From Onchocerca lupi (lineage: Eukaryota > Nematoda > Chromadorea > Rhabditida > Onchocercidae): 64,000 nt of DNA. The stretch lies in the NCBI GenBank assembly GCA_028564675.1, contig JAOVVO010000279.1, positions 1 to 64,000 on the forward strand, written 5' to 3'. The position numbers and the translations under genes were made by a program. Below, piece after piece: positions 48,259 through 61,616 of this stretch. Positions within the stretch are counted from its first letter, which is position 1, and each line of letters opens with the position of its first letter. The notes under the pieces were generated by a model, which saw only the letters and a list, made by a program, of their open reading frames with translations, was not told where the DNA came from and made no database searches.

Positions 48259-48786
48259 ATGATTCGACGAATCAGGATGGAAGATGCGCTTAGGAGGCAA
48301 GTTAATTATAAGGTAATTTATGCAAAATTCAATGGAAATCTTTGAATGGGATTGAAATGCTACGAATTTTCAAAAATTAGAATCCATCTGTTTTCCAGTA
48401 CTTATTTTCCAAAATTTAATTCAGCTATGCTAAATATCTTCATATTCAAGGTTTTGCTATTCCTCGTATTCTTTGTATAGCAAATTGAACTACGAATTTG
48501 TTTTACTTCATCGAGACAACTTTCTTTGCTTTTTATTAGAACAGAGAACTTTCAATCAATTATTTTTCTTTTTCATTTGGCACATTTATTATTCTGTCTC
48601 CTCTCAGTACATAAATGTATTTCGCTATAAGAATAATTGATATAATGATTTTTTCATTAGACAAGTTCTTCTCCAACTAAATATCAAGAACCGGTTGGAA
48701 GAATATTCTGTGACGTGAGCACCTTGTTCCTACCGCAAGACAGTGTATGCATGATCGAATTGGCCTCAGGCTGGCAGTCCTTGTAA
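48259..48786 (+). CDS. small unrecognised protein (two exons)
   Basis: Exons 48259-48312 (MIRRIRMEDALRRQVNYK, donor GTAATT) and 48661-48786 (TSSSPTKYQEPVGRIFCDVS then LFLPQDSVCMIELASGWQSL, stop) join in phase 0; 59 residues. The second exon has a T-rich acceptor (TTTTTTCATTAG) and non-repetitive codon use. It could also be the end of a larger gene with unseen 5' exons. No family recognised. Confidence 0.4.
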
Positions 48787-50230
48787 ACATACCTCCCTCG
48801 TTCAGTTTTTCCACCCTAAGCATCTTCAGGAAGATGTTCCATAGAGGCGGCTGATACTTTCTTGGGTGTCAATCAACTCTCATGACTCTCTTGGTGTATC
48901 AGTTAACACTGTGACCTCATGACTTTATTGGTGTGTCAACTCGGTGACCTTTTGTGTTGCCTTGAATATTATGCCGTATAATATGTAAAGGAATATGATT
49001 TGTAATATGGTAATATGATTTGTCTTCTATCAAGTTCTCTCAGAGAATGCTGTAACATGCTGGAAATTGACAACCTGAAATTACACTTCTCTGCTATTTG
49101 CATATACACGTTGATATTATGTACCTTAATCTTACATCTTTTGTAGTGTATCTCTTGCTGTGGCAGTTATCTACTACGGTATATTTCAAAAGGAAATGCA
49201 TGATCTAACTTGTAGGATTTTTGATCTTTGATATGATCATATACTTATCACGAATTGGCTTCACAATACACAACTATGAGAAAAAAGAACGTGAAGGGAC
49301 TTATTATTTGTAAGACTTCAATGATTTCTTGCCATCCTTATTTGTTTTAGTAGCTGTTACTACTACTTCAGATATTCCTATCTCCTCTTTACTTCGTATC
49401 AACTTTATCTCTAGGATATGTATGATACTTCGATTTCATTCTCCCATTGATATGATCGAGAGTCTGCTTCTCAAATGAATCTAATGTTTTAGTGTTAAGT
49501 TTTAATCATTTCCTTTAACCCTTCGCAGTAGAAGAACTTAGTAGAAGTTAGTGGTTGTTTTTTGATGTGTTGAAATTTCCATTTTTCATCAGCCTACTAA
49601 CAATATCAGTGAATATTCATTTAATTCTTAGTTCATTATTTCAGAAATCTTATAACTTCGCCAAATAGTCAGAATTTGTATAATTTTATATTATTTCATG
49701 ATCTTACTTTAGCAACTTTCAATTCCAAAAGTACTTGTCGAGCTATGCACTCACTAAGATTTTAGATAACGAAAAAAAGGGGGAAAATTTTGTTATTGTT
49801 AGTAATGTTTAATGATGAATATGAATTATTAATATAGACTCAAGATTTAAAAAGTGTATTTAGAACTTTTCATCACCAAAAATTACTTCTTTACAAACTG
49901 TTCAGGTTTATACGGCCATAACTCCGATATTTGTTACTTGCAATTGTATCTTATTGCACCAATGGCAATATTCCTCTGTATTTTACTTTTTCTTTTTTTT
50001 TTTTAATCTTATATAAAGGATGTTCTTTAATTTTTGCATTATCAACGTCAAAATACGTTAATTCGTCTAATTTGAAATATGGGGGATGGAAGAAACTTTA
50101 TTTTAGAAAAATAATTTAATTGCGAAGAATATTTAGTTCACTTTTCTACTTATTCTCTCAAATTCTCTATAATTTCTGTTTAGTGCTGTTTTGTATTCTG
50201 GAAATCAACAGTAATCTATAATCAGCCAGT
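48787..50230. other. intergenic, nothing recognised
   Basis: 5' flank of endophilin; AT-rich. The ORF at 49931-50119 looks like low-complexity sequence. Confidence 0.35.
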
Positions 50231-53200
50231 ATGTCTTTTTCTGGTTTGAAGAAGCAACTAAACAAAGCAAATCAAGTACGTTGTTTGATAGTAAACATAT
50301 AATCGTTGATAATTTCAATTTATTTTTTGAAGAACGATGTATCTTAGATGCCTTTCATCACTTTATTTTTTAGTACGTAATGGGATGTATCTACTGTAGT
50401 TGATTTTTTTCTTATCCATAAATTTCAATCATCCAACGTTTAGCATGGGATCAGTGAATTAGTGCATGTGCATGACATCTGGTCCCATTATAATTTTTTA
50501 AATTTATTTCATTTCATTCTTTCGGAGACTATAAATCAAGCGCATAATATCTCTCAGTTTAGATGGCGCAGTATGATATAGTTTTGAAATCGACAAGAAG
50601 AATTTTATTCTCCATGTCTCTAGCATAAGAGGCAGTATTTATTGCAAATATTTGGTTAAATTTATAAAATTCATCACATAATAGTAGTAAATACCATGAT
50701 TCGCTTAACTTCGAGAAAATTTTCCATTTATTATAAGAATATGAAATCTCAGACCATGATGATGTTATGTGTAAAGCTCAGTAAAAATTTCTTGCTCTAA
50801 TATTGATTATTGGTTTAGTATCTCAGCGAAACAATGGGTGCAGCCGAAGCGACGAAGCTTGATGAGCAGTACAATGAAATGGAACGGGTTTGCTTAGTTA
50901 CTTTCTATATCTATCGTTACTCTGTACCACACACATGTTTTTAAGTCTTAACTTACTCATGCTGTTAACGGACATTATTTTAACAGCAAAATTACATTTT
51001 AAATTTCGATCTTTATTGATTATTATTTATTTATCTCTTACTAATTGTAAACGTGTTCAACTATTTTCTGTTTTTTAAGAAAGTGGATCTGATATACGAA
51101 CTAATTAGTGCATTGATTGCTGGAACTCACGAACTGTTGCAACCCAATCCAGGTAAAAGGAAAAAAATTTTGTAATCTGTAACTTTTTATTCGTTACTGA
51201 ATCTTAATTTTATCACTCTGAAAATCATGATTTCACTTTTTCATTTGAAAATTTTTTATTAGCAACTAGAGCAAAAATGGCTACAATGGGAGCTTTATCA
51301 AAAGTACGCGGAACATCGAAAGTCCAACCATATCCACAGACCGAAGGCCTCCTAGCAGATATTATGCAAAAATATGGAACAGCTTTAGGTGCAGATTCTG
51401 ATCTTGGAAAAGGTTTGAATTGAGCTTATTTGCGTTTTATTAATAGACGCTGGATCTTATTATTTTGCTAGACCCGGTTTTTATTTAATATCCATGTTTT
51501 AGCTTTGATCGATGCTTCGGAAGCTTATCGTCAACTAGCTGATATTAAATATCAAATGGAGGATAACGTAAAACATCATTTTTTGGATCCACTAGCACAT
51601 CTGCAACAAACTGACTTAAAAGAAGTTAATGTATGTTTGTTATCTTTTAAAACGTTTCTTATTCTAATTTAAAGTACAATTTCAATCACTCGCTTCTTAT
51701 CAGATTATCATTCTAGCATCATCGAACAAAACTTAAGGGTCGACGTCTGGATTACGATTGCAAGAAGCGGAAACAAACACGCGGTTAATTATCTACTTAT
51801 TTCATTTAAATTGAAATTCAATGACATTAATAGAAACGCGTATTTAAATGTAGTGAATAATTACTGATATTAAAAAAAAAAAAGAAAAAAAAGAGGAAAA
51901 AAACATTATGTAGAGATTTAACAATTCAGATTTCTTCACACAACAACAGCAATAGTGTGAAAAATTTTCTTCATGGTTTTATTATAGAGTTTGGTTTGAC
52001 GTGGACGCTTACTTATTTATGATGTTAGATTAAGCAATATGGGGACATAAGGTAATATGTGTTTCAGATGGTCAAGCAAAGCAAGAAAGTTATTGAAGAA
52101 AAAAACATAGAAATTGTTGATAAAAATTAAGCGATGATTGAAACATTAAATAATCTGAGCTATGCCTGATATCTATTTACTAATTGTCTGGACGATACAT
52201 TCTAACATTTTCATATTTTTAATGTGTTATGAAAAATTTTTGGAAATTAATTTAATATGGTGTCGATCAACTAAGAGCTTTTATTTTTCAGATGAGGAAT
52301 TGATTCAAGCAGAAGACAAATTGGAAGAATCCAAACAGATAGCAGAACAAGCAATGTATAATCTTTTAAGTAATGATGTATGTAGCGTCATTCTCATTAA
52401 ATTTATTTTTTTATGAAATTTTGATTTCTTGGAATTTTTATTGTAAAAGAAGCAAGTTATAATTTATCATAGTATATGAATTCATAATCTCTTGAGAAAA
52501 ATCCGATACATATTGGAATTTAGGTTGAACAAGTGACTCAGATCTGCGCTTTGGTCGATGCACAGTTGGACTTTCATCGACAAACTACGCAAGTTTTAGA
52601 ACGCTTGAAGGCACAATTAAATGAACGGTATTTCTTCAAAATCCCAATTTCCGTGTGAGCATTAGTATCGTTGAATAAATTATTCCAGTCAAGTTTTCAT
52701 TGAGTAGAATGCCGCATAAATTTTAGTGTGGAGGAAGCAAGTACTCGACTACGTGTGGAACATATCATCAAACCCGTTCTAGCAGACAGACTGCCTAGTG
52801 CACGGTATGTTCCGTTCAAAATGTTTAAATTTCAGATTAAAAGATATGAGTACTCTTAAAAACTCAAAAATGATTGATAACGTTTGCTGTTATTGGTTCA
52901 TATAGTTTAGGAACAGAATTTCTGGAACTTATTAACAGCTGTCAGCAGATTAAGTATCTAAGAATATAATATTGCATTGAATATAAAACAATTTTCATAT
53001 GAAAAATTTCCAAATTGAAAAACTCCAAAATAGTCTCAAATCGGTTTCTATTGTTAAAAATGATCAAATTGTAATGCAGATCGCTAGTAAGTGCAGAAAA
53101 TTCGGCATCAATAAATAACGCCAGTTTTCAACCACTTTCATCAGCATCCTCCACGTATCCACAAAAACAGGCAGCAGATGGTGTTAATTGGGATTCGAGT

Positions 53201-53452
53201 GCTAAAGCCCATAGTTCAACAGCCAATTTTGGTAGTCCGAATGAGCCATCTCCTTCTGTGGTGTCTGTTCCTAAGCCATCTTGTCGAGCTTTGTATGATT
53301 TCGAGGCACAAAATGAAGCTGAACTGGATTTCAAAGAAGGTGATGTTATTAATTTGATCTCACAAATTGACGAGAATTGGTATGAAGGTTCACTGCTGGG
53401 AAAAACTGGGTACTTTCCGATATCTTACGTTCATGTACTTGTGCCATTATGA
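50231..53452 (+). CDS. unc-57: endophilin A (SH3GL, UNC-57 type)
   Basis: Ten exons: 50231-50275, 50819-50887, 51080-51152, 51263-51412, 51503-51630, 51717-51783, 52292-52377, 52524-52627, 52727-52804 and 53080-53452; 390 residues. Endophilin bends membranes and recruits synaptojanin and dynamin during synaptic vesicle endocytosis. Seen: amphipathic helix 0 (MSFSGLKKQLNKANQ), N-BAR domain to about residue 245 (MGAAEATKLDEQYNEMER, LQPNPATRAKM, KLKGRRLDYDCKKRK, DEELIQAEDKLEESKQIAEQ), a Ser-rich linker, and a C-terminal SH3 (CRALYDFEAQNEAELDFKEG, ENWYEGSLLGKTGYFP, YVHVLV). An additional short exon-like segment lies at 52068-52130. Convergent with VAC14. Confidence 0.95.
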
Positions 53453-54247
53453 TTGTCTTTATTCATACTTTTCAGTTCACTGATTTTAATTTAATTTCAT
53501 TTACACAAAATCTTATTTTCGGGAAAATGCTACCATCAATCATCGTCATATTGTAAATTGAGGTTTTTATAATGTTTATCATATTGGACAAGGAGGATCT
53601 TTTTCTCCATAAGGATTTTTATATCCACTTAAAGAATTAATAAATTCTAGTTAGATTAAGCCAATTATTGCACATTATCACTTTAACATCAATTAGAGAT
53701 ATAATTCGATGCTTTTTTGGCAGCTTCAACTTTTACATTTTTTAAAGTATTGTCCATCTTCACCTATTGCTTTAATATTTGTATTAGCATCACTTACATG
53801 CTAGGTCCATTGCTGACATTTTGATTTCTTTGAAGTTCAGACAGTTCCTAACAAATAAACCAGTGGAATTACGCGTGTCCGGTACTTAATGCTGATATTT
53901 ATTTCGCATAAGGTTTGTGGATTCTTTTGTACTTCTGTCATTTATTGTTACCTTTTCTGGGTCATAACAAGAAAAATCAGCTTTTTTTAATTGAGATTAA
54001 ATAACGATATTTCGGCCAGTCTCGTTTATCAATTGCTTTACACGAAATATAGATTTTTCAGAGTTCTTTTAAAACTCGTACCCGTTTTGTTTTTATTTCT
54101 GAATATGACTTGTTGATAGGTGTCTAGTTGTACTAAAAAATATGTTGCTTTCGTGATATCCTAGCTTTTTTTTGACTTCTGCTAAAAAGTTCCATGCTCG
54201 AAATTTGTTGGGAAGATCTTGAATAGAAAGTTAAAATTGATATAGTT
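53453..54247. other. 3' flank of endophilin, nothing recognised
   Basis: AT-rich; probably includes the 3' UTR. Confidence 0.35.
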
Positions 54248-54392
54248 TCGTGATAGAAAATCTTATCAAAAAAAAAAAGAAAAAAATTATAATTGTGCTC
54301 TGTTTGATATCTTGTCATTATTCGTGATAGAAAATCTTATCAAAAAAAAAGAAAAAAATTATGATTGTGCTCTGTTTGATATTTTGTCATTG
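54248..54392. repeat. tandem duplication of about 72 bp
   Basis: 54248-54320 and 54324-54392 share TTCGTGATAGAAAATCTTAT, an A-rich run, ATTGTGCTCTGTTTGATAT and TTGTCATT, with few differences. Confidence 0.8.
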
Positions 54393-54859
54393 TACTTTTA
54401 CTTAGTCGACATTTCATGTCCATAATGGGTTATCCTCTTTCTCAAAAAAAAAAAAAAAAAAAAGAAAGAAATGAAGTATTGAAAATTTTGATTTAATTTT
54501 CTTTGATTTCTGATATTTTTATTGTGGCGGCTGAATTGAATTAATTTTAATGGGTTCCACATTAAAATTAAACTAACATAGGTAATGGCACATTTATGAG
54601 GCCATAATTATTCCATAAGTCCCTATATCATCGCTGTTTCATTTCCTTTCTTAAACAGATTATTGCAGAGAAAAGTACTGGAATTAAAAAGATGCCAAAT
54701 TTAAAAAAGAATTCTATGAACAAAAAATGTTTCCGAAAAGGAGTTTAAATCATGCTCAAACAATGGAATGAATGATAAATACATATGCAATGTGTCAGCC
54801 AAACCGTAACACGAAACAAACTGAAAAAATCAGAAAAATTCCCAAAATAGATTTCATTT

Positions 54860-57800
54860 CTATTGCTCGGTTGAACTCAGCATCTGTCGATGTTTTCTTC
54901 TAAGCACTTTTTGTTGCTGTTCAAGGATTCTTAAGAAATGTTGCAACAACGGCTTGAAATCCACCTTTGCGACCAACTGACTCTGTTTCTTTTCCCTTAA
55001 GTGAGCAATTTCAATAACGATTGTTTTAAAGAACCGTTTTATTAAAAAAAAAAAAGTCTTGATTTTTGGAGCAATTAGGACAGACTTTTGCCAAAGAATT
55101 TCAAGTTCATTCCAATAATTTTGCGAAATGCTGCTCGTATCAAAAAATATTATGCTTACTCGTGAACAGCAACAGATGGAATGCATTGTATGCGTTTATA
55201 TAATGTATTGAAAGCATCAGTTTGAGGCAATATCATTAGAAGAGCTGAAAGAACGGCTGTGAGAGGTCGTTGATGTTTGGCATCCAATAAATCCAATCGT
55301 ACATCTGAAACATTTCTAAGTACTGATTCTAACTTCCAATAAAATTTCGATTTTAGACTTAGAAGTTAATCAGCAACTTCATTCAATCAGCTTTTCTTGA
55401 TATATAAACTTCGAAATTCCGAGTCCAGAACGTACATGAAAGTATAGGACTTTCAATGAGCTGTACAAGTCGATCGATTTCAATCAGCACATCAACTGTA
55501 ACATCGACCTTCCACAGATGCCGTGCCAGCACGCTTGCATGTTCGTAGTTTTGCGACAATATACATAAACCAAGCAATGCGATAGGTTGGAAGGCCCATG
55601 TACGGTACAAGGATTCGAACAGATTTATGCAAGCCTTTGAAATTCAGAATTATTGTGTTCTGGAGAAATTTTTTTTTTGTTTTACATTAAATCAAGATCT
55701 TTGGAAAATATTATCAATCATTCTAATCTGTTTTTTTAAGCGATCGGATTATGATTTTGTGGTAAGTCGACCTGAGCAGTTCTTATCAAATCTATTTTTG
55801 ATTATAGCAAATTTTATGGATGTAAATACATGAACTGATGGAAAAAAAAAATATGAAACTTGATATGCAGAGAAAAGATTTACTTCCGACTCCAGTGTTC
55901 TTAATTGCCTCCTTAACTCGAATAGTTCAGTGGAAGTGAGCAATATCCCATTCAATAAAGCAACCATTTGAGATACGAATTCTGCGTCATTATCCTTTAG
56001 TAAAAGAACCGATAAACAGCGATAAATGGATCCGGAACCGAGAAGAATACACAACTGCCTAGAAAAATATTTTCTTGACTTAAAAACACTGTCTTATAAA
56101 CTGCAACTTTTGAAACAGAAATATTTCTAAAAAACGCCGGAGTTACCTGACTATCAGTACACCTCTATCATTCAGTAAGGCCATATCACTTCGAAACATT
56201 GCTAATAAGCTTGAAGTAAATTTCACTAAATATGGTGATATGCCTGAAAGCTAAAACATTAAAGTAGCTTTTATAAAAATATGGAAAAAAAGTCATTCTC
56301 TTAATTTTCTTTCAAATAATTATTTTTAGTTCAACTAGTAAGAAGGAAAAAAAAGTCAGTCATAGAACTAAAAAGCAAAATACCTGCTTCAAAATATCTT
56401 CATCGAGATTAAGCTCCTGTAGCTCAACACCACTAGTGTTTTTGTCTTCGCATATGTCGGAAAGTAACTGCAAATCCAATAATAATACATCATCGCATGT
56501 ATCGGACAGCAATGAAAGTAATACTGGGAATATATGGTCCATATATGAAAATAACTGCAAATAAATAACAAATTCTTTTCTAATCAAGAAAAGAACAAAA
56601 TATTATTTTTAATGAAAGACAAATGGTATAATAAATTCAATGTTTTCTGTATCTTTTTCTCAAATAACTTCAAAAACGACAAAACTTCATATTTGTCGCC
56701 ATTCAAGGCATAAAATGACTATTGGTAGTCCCGATTCTCAAATCAAAAACAAGTTGTCCAGAAAGTAAGTTTGTGAATAAACGATATTGATAATAGCAAC
56801 AATCTGTCAAATAGTTTAAATGTATAAATAGAATCCAAGGGTCATAAATTAGTATTAATAGAAAGAAAAAAAAGTCAATCATAAAACAAAGAAGCAAAAT
56901 ACCTGCCCCGAGATATCTTCATCGAGATTAAAAAGATTTTTGAAAATAAATCAAATAAAATTTGAAATGATTTTTAAAAGACCTTTGCAACCGTACATAT
57001 CGCATCAATCAAAAATCAAATAGAGTACATTCTTCCATAAAATATTTCACAAAGTTGAAAGAATAACCTACTTTTACAGGTGCAGTAATGTGCATTCTAC
57101 TGATCCAATTCAAGACAGCTATTCTTGTATCTCGAAATTCGTGTTTGATATGCTTCAAAAGTACTTTAATAACAGCATCATATTCAATATCGGCATTCTC
57201 CGACAATAACTCCATCAAATGCATATTGATTTCTTTAGCTAAAAAAACAACTATTCTTAACATTTAATGAATTTTACATGTTGAAGAAATCCAAAAAGGA
57301 ACTTTTTCATTGCTATTCATTTCACAACACGTAAAACGAAATTTCTAAAATGAGACATTGGGTTATGCCAATATCGACCTGTTAATATACTATTTACTTC
57401 GGACTTAAGTCCCATTCATTTTTAATGCAATTGTCAGACTATCCATCAAATATCTTATACACGAATATCAAAATATAAATTTTTAGTAAAAATCATATTG
57501 TATCAAAATATTCGATATAGCCCAATGACAAGCAAGTACTGTATCGAATAACATGGTGTGCATTTGTGAAACTATGCACATTTCGCTTTGAACGTCCATT
57601 ATTGTTTATATTTAAAAGAAACCACAACCTTTAAGCTGTGAATCATTTAAACATGGTAGTACAGCTGTCAAATAAGATGAAAGATATTGCAGAAGTCCAA
57701 CAGAATGCATTTTCAGGAAACGGTTCAACCAAATAAGAGCAGTCATCCGAGTGAGAGTACTTCCTTCAGTACAAGCATGTACTATCAGAACATTGATCAT

Positions 57801-59766
57801 GTCATTCAATTCAGCCTGTAAAAGAACTAAAAAAGGTAAATCTATTTTCTGGACTTGACCTTTCTGCTTTTTAAGAATTTAAAGCAAAGCTTACTCTGTC
57901 ACCATCTTTCTGCTCGTGCATTCGTTCAAGGAATTGCCCTAGAATTGTTTCTGTGGCATCTCGGACACCTGGCTGACTATCGTTCAGCATTTGGAATAAA
58001 CCATCTAGAACTTCGGGAAGATATGTCGAAATAGATAGCTCCGGTGCTGTCAACAAAGCTGACAGCTGGAAAATTCAAATAATTTAGAAACAAAAAAAAT
58101 GCAAATTATAATTTTAAATTCAGTGTTGCAGGAAAAAACTACAATCATATTGGTAAAATATTAACGCAGATTCACCCAAGAAACAACAAATCTTCGATTC
58201 GAGCTGTTCTGGGAGTATATTCTGTCGCGGACCAACGACATCAAAGTTGAAATTTCGAATGAGTTCGTAGCAAGTACAATATCCTGCAAATTTAAACCAA
58301 ATTTATCTCATAAAGTTGAATGGAATTTTATCTAACACGGTTAAGGAGCGAAATAAGATATCGTAGATGGTTTCATTTTACTAGTCAGTAATTTAACAGC
58401 TCGTAGTATTAATCAGTAGTATTATGATATCATCTTATATATTTCAAAATGAAGTATCACACTTTTAGCAGGCGATCCAATAGTTCTGCTCCACTGCGCA
58501 CATTTAAATCTGTATCGGCAGATAACTGAAAATACAATCAATTCTTAAGCTAAAGGAATCAAAGTAATTCTGGCGAATATGAGCATTAAAGAAAACTGAG
58601 CATAGAAAGAGTCCCATATAAAAGTTATGCATAAACTTACCCGCCAGAGAGTATCAAAAAGTTCATCGAAATGAGACAAAGCGGATGAACGGCATATTTT
58701 CACAATATTATACAATGACTGCAAATAAACTTTTATTCAGTAGACGAATAGACCAATAAACTTCTCTGAAATCATATTGCACTTTTTAATTACTAACTGC
58801 AAAACAAACTTTTAAGTGAACAAAATGAACTGATACTCAGTCATGCATACCTTTTCAGCTAAAAAATAAAAATTTTTAATAACTTTGGACGTAGTGAAAA
58901 TAAACTCAAGCTTCCAATTTCTATTACATGCAATGGGAATCAAGTGGCAAATTAGTGTTTGAATTTACTTTGACTTAAAATTTTATGTACAGGAAAAAAG
59001 AATTTCTTTACAGAGGACTTTTACTTTTACGGACTTTTACTTTTACATATTCACTATTAATTAAATAATATTCCATTTACCTCGCAAGCATAGTATCGTA
59101 CTCGAGGATCGGGATCACTGAAACAAGTTAGAACTGGTTCGATCAATTGCGAAGTATAATCAGCAGTGTTCTGCAATATTCGAATAATAAATTCCATATG
59201 AATAATAATTCTTATTTAGCACAAAAGCTAACAATTGCTAAAAAAAAAAGTCCACCAAACTTGATCCATAAATTATGAATTAAGACTTCTTTCGGAGATG
59301 ATGAGACTGAAACCAGACTTAACTTCAGTCTGATTTCAATCTCATTTATATCTTACCCTTCCCAAAGCAATTGCTGCAGCTGCTAAGCCAATTAGACCAC
59401 CCTTTCGTACGTGCGCGTTTTGTGCTATTGTCAAGCTTTTTAACACAGCAAGCAACTTTTCCAACTGCGACAAATGATTCGCTTGCAGTAAATCCCGCAC
59501 TTGTCTGAACAAATGATTAAACAATTGGAAATTGTTACAAAAATAACTGGTAAAATAAGGTTTTAAAAAGAACAAGAAAATGTTTTTCACAAATCTTTGA
59601 ATTGCTCAATCACTTATAACCACAAGAGGATACAAAGATAAGCGCTAAGACAAAATGAATCAAACTTCTCTATATCAAGAGCAGCAGCTTTTCTCTTCTC
59701 ATATAGTTTATCAGTGAGTGTTCTCACCAAAGTCGCAGTAAGTGGTGCATATTGAGCATCAACCAT
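54860..59766 (-). CDS. VAC14: VAC14, scaffold of the PIKfyve complex
   Basis: Fifteen exons, from ATG at 59766 to TAG at 54860, about 680 residues. VAC14 is a HEAT-repeat scaffold holding PIKfyve and FIG4 on endolysosomes to control PI(3,5)P2. Matches along the whole length: YAPLTATLVRTLTDKLYEKR at the start, HVRKGGLIGLAAAAIALG, LIEPVLTCFSDPDPRVRYYA, SGAELLDRLLKDIV, STYLPEVLDGLFQMLND, NVLIVHACTEG, YLTAVLPCL, RIAVLNWISRMHI, LLTSTELFELRRQLRTLES, LYRTWAFQPIALLGLCILSQ, VTVDVLIEIDRLVQLIESP and the C-terminal LLQHFLRILEQQQKVLRRKH. It is shorter than the human protein (782) because the variable middle region is small. ATAGGAAC before the ATG suggests SL trans-splicing. Introns carry a duplicated exon end (see findings). 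Confidence 0.94.
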
Positions 59767-60474
59767 GTTCCTATAAATTTATGGAAACCATCGTTTAATT
59801 AATTTTCTACTGCGAGTAACTCCAGCAATTAGTTATATCACTACTAAAACATATATAAACGTAACCAATCTATATATTCCTTTCCAATTCAGCAATATTG
59901 CACTGATTCATAGCATGTTGCTAACGAAAAATTCAACATTCACATTCTGGCCAGTCCTCATCCGTATAACATCATTCTATATCAGAATGAATTTTTTCCA
60001 TCTAATCGAATTCTTTTAATGTTCCTTTTGTATGATAGTACATTACAGAACTATTTAACAGCATCGCTTTGTAAGTCATATTGACTGAGATAACCAAGTA
60101 CTTCAGTAACAAACAACTATCAGCGTTAATTCTTAAAACTTCATATCAAATTAAGATCAAAAACTAAGAAAACAATGATAAAAACCAGCATTCAAACAAA
60201 GAACAGAAAATAAACATGCTTGACAACGAAAAAACTGGAATTTGATGGACGAGAGAAACCGAAATAGGTAAATCAAGTTCAAATAAGATTCATAAAATGT
60301 AGCAAAACATCAGTAACTGTTCTTTATGATAAAGAAAAAGAAGTGCAAACTTGGAATTAAAAAATCAGAAATATATGGTAATAATTTTTGCAAATTCAAA
60401 AAGTAATAATAGAACTATGCAACGAGGAAGATTATGAATACGAACAAGCATAAATTAAATACCAATGAAAAAAA

Positions 60475-61616
60475 CTAATGAAGTAACTGCCAAACAATAT
60501 TTTTCAAGATTATCAAAAATAACAAAATACGGAAATTTTCTGATACTCTAGAAAGAGCTAATTTCAACTTTGAAATAAAATCAGAAAATTTAAAACTTTT
60601 GTAAGTTACATAATTTCTCTTTGTCTGTTTTTTTAAAACTTTGTGCAAGAGAAATATTTTGGTGTCTTTTCTAAAACCGCGTTCATCGTAGCAAGAAATC
60701 AAGTCAACATTACATTCCAATAATAATTTGAACACACCAATATGTCGTGCTGATGAAGCGAGATACTGACAAAGAATTTTGGGGAAAAAAAGATCTAAAA
60801 CTGCTTTATAGACAACGAAATCTCCTATTCGTCCAAAACATCCAGCTTCATGAGTAAATTTAAATTCAAGAAAAAGCGTTGCTGATGCTACGATGCGTTT
60901 TACACTGAAATTAATAAAACTTTAATTGACTTAAAAAAATTTTTGAATGGAAATAATTGAAAATTCTGAAATTTCATTCTCTATTTTAAAAAGAGAAATG
61001 AAAAACGTACTCAATCTGTTCAATTACAATTTCATAATATGAAAGTGGTGAAGTGCTGCGCACTGCATTAAACTTGTAAAAACTGCACCAACTCAGCCTA
61101 ACGTAATTTCCATGAAGTGAACGACAGCAACATATGATAACAATATGATAAATAAATTTTATGAATTTTTGGATAGTCACTAAGTCAAATCATTGTTACA
61201 CAGTGAACTTCACATAAACTATTGTATGCTACTCAGTACTGGATAGATGCAACTAAACTTAGTGATTATGAAAGATCTACTGCAATCTCTCAAAAAAAGA
61301 TACAAACCTTCGTGAGTACATATCCAGCGTGATTTCAGCCGTCTCATCAAGCTGTGACAAAAGTTCCAAATAACCACGATATCCATCATTCCACCTTAAT
61401 GCCCGAAGTTCATAACCTTCAAGTAAACTAAGTAATTCATCTCGAAAACGAATAAAATCCAGAAAGCTTCCAGCAAAGATGGATGAATAGTCTGTAAAAG
61501 AAGAAGGTTACGAAAACCGAAATTGAATTTAATGGAATAGAACGAATACTTCTTACTCGAACTCAAACAATAGAAAAACCTGGTTGCACGGGATACTGAT
61601 GTAATTTTTCTTCCAT
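60475..61616 (-). CDS. GNPNAT1/GNA1-like glucosamine-6-phosphate N-acetyltransferase, divergent
   Basis: Four exons: 61616-61580, 61491-61308, 61082-61011 and 60904-60475; 240 residues. GNA1 enzymes acetylate glucosamine-6-phosphate from acetyl-CoA on the way to UDP-GlcNAc, needed for chitin and glycans. Similarities: ALRWNDGYRGYLELLSQLDE, YYEIVIEQ, then RIVASATLFLEFKFTHEAG and GRIGDFVV, which align with the family block [28 protein letters not shown] without gaps, and FKLLLEC plus SCYDERGF, which align with YKITLEC and the GFYKKFGY end. The acetyl-CoA loop (RGKQLG in human) reads LDLFFP here, and the Glu of VEDVV is Gly. The C-terminus extends about 50 residues beyond the usual end and is hydrophobic. 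Family assignment is fairly secure; activity is doubtful. Confidence 0.65.
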
